Source of the DNA: Gammaproteobacteria bacterium
GTDB taxonomy: Bacteria > Pseudomonadota > Gammaproteobacteria > Thiohalospirales > Thiohalospiraceae
Direction: 5' to 3'
DNA: 33,830 nt
NCBI GenBank assembly: GCA_024277595.1
Contig: JAJRUV010000071.1
Location: forward strand, 1 to 33,830
Made by a program: the position numbers and the translations under genes
Notes under the pieces: generated by a model
Told to the model about the DNA's origin: nothing
Seen by the model: the letters and a program-made list of their open reading frames with translations, nothing else
Databases searched by the model: none
Part shown: piece by piece, positions 27,714-33,830 of the stretch
Position numbering within the stretch: the stretch's first letter is position 1
Layout: every line of letters begins with the position of its first letter

Positions 27714-27998
27714 CAACGCATTACTGCCTATTATACCGGGAGCCAGACCGATGATGTACCACTAAAACCTGCCCGCCTGATCCAGGCATCCATTTAGTAT
27801 CTGTCACAACCCGCAACAGCGTAATCCTTATTAGTACATATAAAACAATGAATTACCAGACTTTTCTATTTTTCCCCTTACATGAGCATTCTGGATATTT
27901 ATCCGCACTTTCCACTATCGACGCAGGCGACGCAATGAAGTAGTTTGCTTAATCATCTAGCTTCCGACCCCATCAAATAACCTGGAAATACAGATAAC
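27714..27998. promoter_or_regulatory. Intergenic region with tRNA-Leu -10 box
   Basis: A 285-base divergent gap between tRNA-Leu and the first NTF2-like gene. On the minus strand a perfect TATAAT (27735-27730) sits 17 bases before the tRNA 5' end. The position 16-18 bases upstream of it holds no good -35 hexamer. Nothing else convincing is seen. A 31-codon frame at 27848-27943 has no ribosome site. Confidence 0.45.
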
Positions 27999-28520
27999 AT
28001 GAAAATATCCAACCTGGTCATCCGAATAATTGCTCTTTTGTTTCTGACTATCAGCCTGGGCTCACTGTCCGCTGCCTCAGAGTCAGAGCACAGTAAAATT
28101 ACCTCGGTTATCAATACCTTCAATGAGTCACTAAGCGCTAAAAATCTCGATGGCATGCTATCGACCTTTGCACCAGGCTCGGTACAACTCACACTGCGTG
28201 CAGCCCATGCTGAAATGGCTGTTGGCGACGGTATCAGCTCCGATCTCAAAACACACTGGTCTACCATTGGTCCGGTTCTGTTTACCACCATGAAGTCATA
28301 TACAAGAACCGCAACCATTGCCGATATCCAGGTGGATGGGGATGTTGCGTCGGTATGGACTCGAATCAATACCGTATCAGTTGCCCTGGGGGCTGACCAA
28401 TCCCGGCAGAGCGAGTTCACTGAACTGTATCTTATTGTCAATGCAGGAAACGGGTGGAAAATTGGTGCTGTGGCCGACAACCGCAAACCTGATTCGATGA
28501 TAATATCTCAAGCTGACTGA
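27999..28520 (+). CDS. Secreted NTF2/SnoaL-like protein, function unknown
   Basis: A 173-aa protein with a signal peptide (about residues 1-25, IALLFLTISLGSLSA then ASES). The mature part has the NTF2-like (DUF4440/SnoaL) pattern: an N-terminal helix ITSVINTFNESLSAKNLDGM, then FAPGSVQLTL, a central region and the strand pair VASVWTRINTVSV and ELYLIVNAGNGWKIGAVAD. NTF2-like folds bind small molecules or act as inert scaffolds, so no activity can be assigned. It is transcribed alone and ends against a strong bidirectional hairpin. It shares the fold but no close sequence similarity with the second NTF2-like protein at 29937. Confidence 0.75.
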   Translation: MKISNLVIRIIALLFLTISLGSLSAASESEHSKITSVINTFNESLSAKNLDGMLSTFAPGSVQLTLRAAHAEMAVGDGISSDLKTHWSTIGPVLFTTMKSYTRTATIADIQVDGDVASVWTRINTVSVALGADQSRQSEFTELYLIVNAGNGWKIGAVADNRKPDSMIISQAD

Positions 28521-28523
28521 CGT

Positions 28524-28557
28524 AAAAAATCAGGTAGCAGCTGGTTGCTACCTGATT
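28524..28557 (-). terminator. Strong hairpin terminator between convergent genes
   Basis: AATCAGGTAGCA and TGCTACCTGATT form a perfect 12-base-pair stem around GCTGGT. On the minus strand it is followed by TTTTTTAC, a textbook intrinsic terminator for the glycosyltransferase gene, whose TAG stop lies inside the stem. On the plus strand it directly follows the NTF2-like gene but has only a poor T-tail. Confidence 0.85.
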
Positions 28558-29753
28558 ACGCTCCTGCAAATTCCTTCAAAAATATTCGCGGCATTCTGAT
28601 AAGAAAAGTTATCCTCAACATGGCTCCGTGCCGCCACCGAGATCCTGTTCCGGAATTCGCCATCGGTCAGAACACGCACCAGACTGTCTGCAAGAGCCTC
28701 AGCACTTTCTGCGAGGAGACAGTGCTGATCGTGTTCAACAGGCAAGCCCTCAACACCGATTGATGTCGACACCACAGGACAGCCCATTGCCATTGCTTCG
28801 TATACTTTCAGTCGAGTACCGCCACCCACACGAAGGGGTATCACGAAAGCGGCCGATTGCCGCACTGATGGTCGTGTATCAGTTACCCACCCGGTAAACT
28901 GCCAGGCATAACCACTCTGCTCGGCCCTGGCGATAAGTTGGGGAGGAGGATTGCGCCCGACAACAGTCATTGTCGCATCAGGTAGCTGGTGTACTACCAG
29001 TGGCCATACTTCACCAAGCAGGAACTCAATGGCATCGATATTGGCCATCCAGTCCATCGACCCGGTAAATACGACGTTCGGCGTGTCTGCGGGCGGCTGG
29101 TAGCCAAAAAAATCCAGATCCACACCTGTTGGGATGACATCAACATCTGTGACGCTATAGCGGCTATTAAAGGCTTTCTTGTCCCGATCAGAAACCGCGA
29201 TCACCCGGGTGGCACGCCTCAGGGCATCACCCTCGAAGCTGCGCATCTTGCGGTACTGATTGCCCCAGACGAATCGTCTCAACGGGTCTGAAACAACTTT
29301 TCGATGCCGCTCGAAAATCTCGGCTTCCACATTGTGAGTAAACAGAACGGCAGGAATAGCGAGTTTCTGTGGCATCAGTACCATTGTGTGTGGAAAATCA
29401 ACAACTATGACATCTGGTTGATTCGCGATCTGTGATTCAAGCAGGCGTGCCGCATCTTCCGATCGATCCGTTACAACAGGAATGGGTAACGGCGAAAACA
29501 AGTGTCGCATGCGGAGTAAATCGAACAACCAGCCACGTTCACTTCGGGGCCAGTGAATATGATTGTCACAGACTGCCTCCATCTGCCCCCCATACTCAGA
29601 GAGTTCGGCCTCGGTTGCAGGTGAAGCCAGCGTGATGCGGAACCGCCCGCCTTTCATGCCCTTCAGAATTTGTGTCGTTCGAATTCTTGCGCCAGTATCA
29701 ACTGGAAACAGGAACATTGAGGATACAAACAGTAACTCTCGCTGCTGGCTCAT
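28548..29753 (-). CDS. Glycosyltransferase family 4 (sugar transferase, TIGR03087-like)
   Basis: A 401-aa GT-B fold retaining glycosyltransferase. The N-terminal region reads ELLFVSSMFLFPVDTGARIR and later FTHNVEAEIFERHRK, resembling the PEP-CTERM/EpsH1-associated sugar transferases. The C-terminal donor-binding domain shows VVFTGSMDWMANIDAI, VGRNPPPQL and the E-x7-E-like stretch GGTRLKVYEAMAMGCPVVST. It probably adds a sugar to a lipid-linked or surface glycan in the cytoplasm. The longest frame reaches 29906, but the ATG at 29753 begins the conserved domain, so the N-terminus is uncertain. It lies alone, far from the polysaccharide operon at the window start. Confidence 0.82.
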   Translation of the reverse strand: MSQQRELLFVSSMFLFPVDTGARIRTTQILKGMKGGRFRITLASPATEAELSEYGGQMEAVCDNHIHWPRSERGWLFDLLRMRHLFSPLPIPVVTDRSEDAARLLESQIANQPDVIVVDFPHTMVLMPQKLAIPAVLFTHNVEAEIFERHRKVVSDPLRRFVWGNQYRKMRSFEGDALRRATRVIAVSDRDKKAFNSRYSVTDVDVIPTGVDLDFFGYQPPADTPNVVFTGSMDWMANIDAIEFLLGEVWPLVVHQLPDATMTVVGRNPPPQLIARAEQSGYAWQFTGWVTDTRPSVRQSAAFVIPLRVGGGTRLKVYEAMAMGCPVVSTSIGVEGLPVEHDQHCLLAESAEALADSLVRVLTDGEFRNRISVAARSHVEDNFSYQNAANIFEGICRSVIR

Positions 29754-29936
29754 GGGTCCGATCAAGTACCTTGAAGAAAATCTGCTGGATGAATGTGTCT
29801 GTGCGCTCATCAAAACGGATCCGGCATGGCCGAACCTATCGGAGCAATATATCGCGTATTCCCGCAGGCTGCATTGCTGAATGATTACTGTATCATGCGC
29901 CGGCAATTGTGATTAATTTCATCGGGGGAACAGACA

Positions 29937-30506
29937 ATGTCAAAACAATTACTTTTTTCGAAATGCCTGCTTACAGTCACGGCACTTGCATGTGTTGTGA
30001 TCAGCAGTACCAGTGTCGTCTTTGCGCACGAAGGTGAAGATCACGATGCCAAGGCGATGCAACCTGCGCTGAGTGCCCAGGGCAAACGTGTCGTCAAGGC
30101 GCTGAACAATTATGCGGCTGCGGTGCAGGCGTCGGATATTGATGCAGTGGAAAAATATGTTATCACCAATGCCGGTTTCAGCAGTCTGGAAGGTGCTTCC
30201 ATGGATTCTGGCTGGGAAGCCGCCAGGAAACACATGGCGGGCGAAATGCCGATGCTCAAGGATATGAGCTACAGTTTCAGCAACATTAATCCCTTCGTCC
30301 GCGGTGATCTGGCCTATGCAACCCTGGACTATGCGATGGGATTCACGATTGAAAGCGATCAGTTCGAAGGCGGCAAACATGAGCTGAATATGAAAGGCAA
30401 GGCGACCGTCGTGCTGCTGAAGTCAAAAAACGAGTGGAAAATCCGGCATATTCACACGGTGCGCAAGGAGGACAAAAAACCTTCCTCAGGAGCGAACCCC
30501 CACTAG
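29937..30506 (+). CDS. Secreted NTF2-like protein with HEGEDHD N-terminus, near metal efflux genes
   Basis: A 189-aa protein with a signal peptide (residues 1-30, cleavage near VFA-HE). The mature N-terminus is His/Asp-rich (HEGEDHDAK), like the CzcB-type adaptor downstream (EDGHDDHEGEE). The rest has NTF2/SnoaL features: VVKALNNYAAAVQASDIDAV, DLAYATLDYAM, and the closing strand TVVLLKSKNEWKIRHIHTV. GGGGGAA stands before the ATG. It may be a periplasmic metal-binding or sensing accessory of the efflux operon. That role is inferred from position and the His-rich end only. Confidence 0.75.
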   Translation: MSKQLLFSKCLLTVTALACVVISSTSVVFAHEGEDHDAKAMQPALSAQGKRVVKALNNYAAAVQASDIDAVEKYVITNAGFSSLEGASMDSGWEAARKHMAGEMPMLKDMSYSFSNINPFVRGDLAYATLDYAMGFTIESDQFEGGKHELNMKGKATVVLLKSKNEWKIRHIHTVRKEDKKPSSGANPH

Positions 30507-30573
30507 CCTCGCCTGTTTGTAATGAACACAGATCACACACCAGCCAGCAGGAAATAGGGTATCCTTGCCAGCT

Positions 30574-30903
30574 ATGCGGATATTTTTTAACAATTTTGTG
30601 ATGTTGTCGGTGCTCTTCCTGAGCATCGGCAGCGTTGCGGATACCATGAGCAACGGCCATCCGCACGAAGGGGATCCAGCCTATCAGGTTGACACTTCGC
30701 AACTGCCGTCCGATGACACACGCCCCGATCACGATCCTGACGGGGAGCATTTCGACCACTGCTGCCACGGCCATGTAGCCGGTATTTCCGTGTTACCACT
30801 GGCGCCTGCCCGGCATACCAGTGCTTCCGATCACCAGGGTCGCGATGCATCACGACTGGTCAACCACGCCCAAGCACCACCGACCCCCCCTCCCAACGCC
30901 TGA
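30574..30903 (+). CDS. Small secreted His-rich protein at the head of the czc-like operon
   Basis: A 109-aa protein with a signal peptide (MRIFFNNFVMLSVLFLSIGSVAD). The mature part is rich in His, Asp and Pro: NGHPHEGDP, DHDPDGEHFDHCCHGHVAG, and a Pro-rich end. The HFDHCCHGH stretch is a plausible metal ligand cluster. Proteins of this kind (CzcI-like) often precede heavy-metal RND operons. The ATG at 30574 is preferred to a TTG at 30565. It lies 77 bases before the czcC-like gene in the same direction. It is not a confirmed family member. Confidence 0.7.
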   Translation: MRIFFNNFVMLSVLFLSIGSVADTMSNGHPHEGDPAYQVDTSQLPSDDTRPDHDPDGEHFDHCCHGHVAGISVLPLAPARHTSASDHQGRDASRLVNHAQAPPTPPPNA

Positions 30904-30979
30904 GTCCTGTTTCCTTTGCACCCGTGCCTGCCGGTTTTGTCCGGCATGCTCACCAATGCACGTTTTCGGAATATGACTT

Positions 30980-32242
30980 ATGCAAAAACCTGTCAGAGGG
31001 CTGCTCCTGCTACTGGGCTGCCTGATTTTCAACTCATGGCCAATATTGGCCGGGGAGTCAGACGCAGATTCTCCGCAGGTGGCTGATCCCGCCCTGGCGC
31101 AGTTTGTACAAACCGTCGTCGCAACCAACCCCCGGGTACTGGCTGCACGTGCGGCGCTGGAGGCCAGCGAAGCATATAAAGCCGCAGCCGGGCGGCCTTT
31201 ATACAACCCGGAACTGTCCCTGGATGCAGAAAATGCCAGCTCAGACACCCGCTCGGTGGGTATCAGCCAGACCATTGACTGGAAAGGTAAACGCTCAGCC
31301 CGTACTGCGGTGGCCGAATCAGAATGGCAGGCGGTTGAAGCCGAATACCTGGCTGTACGATGGGCTGTCACTGTCGAATTGCTTGCAGGACTGCTCAGCT
31401 ATCAAACCGGTGCCGAACGAAACGCGCTCGCTGGAGAGCGCGCACGATTAATGAACGAATTCTCGACACTGGCTGAACTCCGTTTTCAGGCCGGAGACTT
31501 GAATCAGGTAGAGTCAGATCTGGCAGCCCTGGCCTCAAGTCAGGCGCGTATGCAGCAAGCCGCAGCCGCAGCCGGGATTGCTGAGGCACAGCAAGCCGTA
31601 CGCAGTCTGATACCGGGATCATCGCCGGAGCAATGGCCTGCGCTGCCGGATCAACTGCCGGAATTACCGGGTACTGCAAACCAGCCGGAGGAGCTGATAC
31701 TTGCACTACCAGAAGTGCGAGCCGCCCGGCGCCGGGTCGATGCAGCAAGCGCTGTCGTGGAGCTTCGCAAAAAAGAGCGCCGTGCAGACCCGACAGTCAG
31801 TCTCTCCGGTGGCCGTGAAGACAGTGATTCGCTCATTGGCCTCAACGTATCGATCCCTTTGAATATCCGCAATCGATTCAAACACGAAGTAGCAGCTGCG
31901 GTAGCAGAACGCAGTCAGGCTCAACTGATTACGAATGACATCTTGCGCCGTGCTCACGCCCGGTTTGTCAGTGCAGCGGAGCGTTACCAACTCTCCGAAC
32001 GTGCCTGGCGTGACTGGCAACAAACGGGGCTGGTGAGCGTCAATCGCCAGATTGAGCAACTGCGACGCCTGTGGGAAACCGGCGAGATCAGTACCACTGA
32101 TTACCTGGTACAGCTGCGCCAGACACTGGATGTCCAGGAAAGCGCCCTCGAACTGAGACAGGGCTTATGGAATGCCTGGTTCGAATGGCTGACAGCCTCA
32201 GGTCAGGTAGACGCATGGCTGGATCAAGGGGCAACGCAATGA
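30980..32242 (+). CDS. czcC: TolC-family outer-membrane efflux protein, CzcC-like
   Basis: A 420-aa outer-membrane channel for heavy-metal RND efflux. A signal peptide fills about residues 1-26. Two outer_membrane efflux repeats are visible, with long alternating helices rich in Ala, Glu and Gln (residues about 35-200 and 230-410) and beta-strand segments such as PLYNPELSLDAENASS and PTVSLSGGREDSDS. The C-terminal LETGEISTTDYLVQLRQTL-like stretch (WETGEISTTDYLVQLRQ) is typical of the family. It overlaps the possible upstream start of the adaptor gene. The metal specificity is unknown. Confidence 0.85.
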   Translation: MQKPVRGLLLLLGCLIFNSWPILAGESDADSPQVADPALAQFVQTVVATNPRVLAARAALEASEAYKAAAGRPLYNPELSLDAENASSDTRSVGISQTIDWKGKRSARTAVAESEWQAVEAEYLAVRWAVTVELLAGLLSYQTGAERNALAGERARLMNEFSTLAELRFQAGDLNQVESDLAALASSQARMQQAAAAAGIAEAQQAVRSLIPGSSPEQWPALPDQLPELPGTANQPEELILALPEVRAARRRVDAASAVVELRKKERRADPTVSLSGGREDSDSLIGLNVSIPLNIRNRFKHEVAAAVAERSQAQLITNDILRRAHARFVSAAERYQLSERAWRDWQQTGLVSVNRQIEQLRRLWETGEISTTDYLVQLRQTLDVQESALELRQGLWNAWFEWLTASGQVDAWLDQGATQ

Positions 32243-32298
32243 ACCCTGATACCAGGAACACTACCGGCACCAACAAATTCAACAGAGAGATATCGACA

Positions 32299-33429
32299 AT
32301 GAACAGCAAAAAGCTTTGGGTAATGTACCTGTGTCTGGCGCTGATCGGCTCAGTCAATGCGCAGGAAGACGGGCATGACGACCACGAAGGCGAAGAAAGT
32401 GAGGCAAGTGCAGCCATTGAAATGACCGCAGACCAGCAACGGGTGGCCGGCATCATCCTTGGTACGGTTGCCCGACGCCCCATCAGTGAAACCGTGCGTG
32501 TGCCGGCAGAAGTTGTCATCAATGCCTACGCATCCGCCCGGATTACACCCCGCATCACTGCACAGGTAGCCAGACGCCATGTACAGCTCGGCGATCATGT
32601 AGAACCCGGGCAGCCTTTGGTAACGCTATCCAGCGTGGAGATGGCAGAAGCCCAGGGTATGTTGATTGTCGCTGACCGGGAGTGGCAACGGGTGAAAGCA
32701 CTCGGCCGCAAGACTGTTTCAGAGCGCCGCTACACAGAGGCACAGGTCGCACAGCAGCAAGCGATTGCCAAAGTGCTTGCCTACGGCATGACCGATACGC
32801 AGGCAAACTCGCTGATGCAATCGGGTGATGCCAGCAAGGCGGTCGGCGCATTCGATCTGCTTGCGCCGCAATCCGGAACAATCCTGATGGATGACTTCAT
32901 CGTTGGGGAGCTGATCGAGCCTGGCCGGGTACTCATCGAGATCAGTGATGAAACAGTGATGTGGGTAGAAGCGCAAACAATTCCGAATACGCTGCCAGGC
33001 GTCATGCGAGGATCTCCCGCGCGGGTCAGCCTGGATGGAGTTCGCTGGCTGGAAGGCACTGTCATTCAGCTCCATCATCGACTGAATGAAACCACACGAA
33101 CCCAGGGACTGCGCATCGCAGTGAACAACATCGATGATCAGCTACACGCGGGACAATTTGTCGAGGTGGAAATCGAGAACGGCCTGAGCACGCCAGAACT
33201 GGCTGTCCCAAGTACGGCGGTAACCATGATTGACGGCCGGCCGACCGTATTCAAACTCGAAGACGGACATCAATTTTATGCAGAGACCATCGATGCCGGA
33301 GCCACTATTGGTGAATGGATCATCGTGAAGGGAGGTCTGGCGCCCGGTGATGAAATCGCAGTAGCCGGCGTCTTCTATCTCAAGTCGATGTTGCTCAAAT
33401 CTTCAATTGGCTCCGGCCACGCACACTAG
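32299..33429 (+). CDS. czcB: RND efflux periplasmic adaptor (membrane fusion protein), CzcB-like
   Basis: A 376-aa periplasmic adaptor linking the inner-membrane pump to the outer-membrane channel. A signal peptide (MNSKKLWVMYLCLALIGSVNA) is followed by a His/Asp/Glu-rich segment, EDGHDDHEGEESEAS. The two halves of the barrel-sandwich domain are ARITPRITAQVARRHVQLGD and LLAPQSGTILMDDFIVGE, separated by a helical hairpin. A beta-barrel follows with GQFVEVEIENG. The protein ends SGHAH. The ATG at 32299 gives a clean signal peptide and is preferred; an ATG at 32239 that overlaps the czcC stop as ATGA is the alternative. Confidence 0.88.
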   Translation: MNSKKLWVMYLCLALIGSVNAQEDGHDDHEGEESEASAAIEMTADQQRVAGIILGTVARRPISETVRVPAEVVINAYASARITPRITAQVARRHVQLGDHVEPGQPLVTLSSVEMAEAQGMLIVADREWQRVKALGRKTVSERRYTEAQVAQQQAIAKVLAYGMTDTQANSLMQSGDASKAVGAFDLLAPQSGTILMDDFIVGELIEPGRVLIEISDETVMWVEAQTIPNTLPGVMRGSPARVSLDGVRWLEGTVIQLHHRLNETTRTQGLRIAVNNIDDQLHAGQFVEVEIENGLSTPELAVPSTAVTMIDGRPTVFKLEDGHQFYAETIDAGATIGEWIIVKGGLAPGDEIAVAGVFYLKSMLLKSSIGSGHAH

Positions 33430-33438
33430 GAGAGCGAC

Positions 33439-33830
33439 ATGTTGGAAAAACTGGTAGAAGCCTCGCTGCGGTACAAATTCCTGGTACTGATTACCTTTGG
33501 CGTGATTGCCTTCCTGGGTGTCCGTGCGGTATTTGATGTGCCCATTGACGCCTTTCCGGATGTCACCCCGGCCCAGGTCAACATTTACACCGAATCGCCT
33601 GGTCTGGCTGCCGAGGACGTTGAGCAGCTACTCACCTTCCCCATCGAGTCAGGTATGGCGGGATTACCGAAGGTGCAGGAGATTCGTTCAGTCAGCCTGT
33701 TCGGCCTGTCTTATGTTGCTGTCTATTTCGATGATGACATGGATATTTACTTTGCCAGGCGGCTGGTCATGGAGCGACTCCAGGAAGTCGGTGACCGGAT
33801 CCCCGAAGGCTATGGTACGCCGGAGATGGG
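33439..33830 (+). CDS. czcA: Heavy-metal RND efflux pump, CzcA-like, N-terminal part (cut by window edge)
   Basis: The first 130 codons of an inner-membrane RND transporter. A strong AGGAGAG stands just before the ATG, ten bases after czcB. TM1 is about residues 14-32 (LVLITFGVIAFLGVRAV). PIDAFPDVTPAQVNIYTESPG, FPIESGMAGLPKVQEIRS and MDIYFARRLVMERL are the start of the periplasmic porter domain typical of CzcA/CusA pumps. The transport motif that would show metal specificity (DFG-type or MKR-type in TM4) lies beyond the window. Confidence 0.92.
   Translation, partial: MLEKLVEASLRYKFLVLITFGVIAFLGVRAVFDVPIDAFPDVTPAQVNIYTESPGLAAEDVEQLLTFPIESGMAGLPKVQEIRSVSLFGLSYVAVYFDDDMDIYFARRLVMERLQEVGDRIPEGYGTPEM

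Noticed and set aside
27848-27943. A 31-codon open frame in the gap before the first NTF2-like gene
   Set aside because: No ribosome site precedes the ATG and the peptide has no recognisable feature.

Overview
The window looks like a chromosomal segment of a gammaproteobacterium. The best evidence is the minus-strand block tRNA-Leu(TAG), tig, clpP, clpX, lon, hupB, tRNA-Val, tRNA-Asp, ppiD with fabI close by. From family knowledge this is the order seen in Pseudomonas-like genomes, and the neighbouring yafS-type methyltransferase, rnhA and dnaQ fit it. No phage, transposon or CRISPR signature was seen. No species assignment is attempted.

Layout. (1) 1-6975, minus strand: a surface-polysaccharide operon read right to left. 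It holds a TviB-type UDP-sugar dehydrogenase, a UDP-glucuronate 4-epimerase type SDR, glucose-6-phosphate isomerase, a 972-residue SLBB polysaccharide export protein, and the first 27 codons of a dTDP-glucose 4,6-dehydratase. Together these make activated uronic and deoxy sugars and export the polymer. (2) 6976-7337: a 362-base divergent regulatory gap. (3) 7338-14744, plus strand: a tightly overlapped nine-gene Mrp/Mnh-type cation/proton antiporter operon in the order E, F, G, (A C-terminal part + B), C, D, a NuoL/MrpA-like subunit, a 103-residue membrane protein, and a third antiporter-type subunit. (4) 14776-16736, minus: dnaQ, rnhA, yafS-like methyltransferase. (5) 16832-18905: fabI (+) meeting a dicarboxylate/amino-acid:cation symporter (-) tail to tail with an 8-base overlap. 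(6) 18965-27713, minus: ppiD, tRNA-Asp, tRNA-Val, hupB, lon, clpX, clpP, tig, tRNA-Leu, a protein folding and proteolysis block. (7) 27999-30506: two small secreted NTF2-like proteins flanking a GT4 glycosyltransferase. (8) 30574-33830, plus: a heavy-metal efflux operon with a His-rich secreted protein, CzcC-like, CzcB-like and the start of a CzcA-like RND pump, cut by the window edge.

The most unusual region is the Mrp operon. It carries three separate proton-antiporter-type membrane subunits and a small unassigned membrane protein. Its fourth gene has two apparent single-base lesions. An ATC codon sits where an ATG is expected behind a strong Shine-Dalgarno, and an in-frame TAA interrupts the conserved C-terminus. 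Translation beyond the TAA stays in frame and gives the expected family tail, ending in an ATGA overlap with mrpC. This could be a sequencing error, an early pseudogene or unusual decoding, and the sequence alone cannot say which. Everything else appears to be recognisable families in mostly conventional arrangements.
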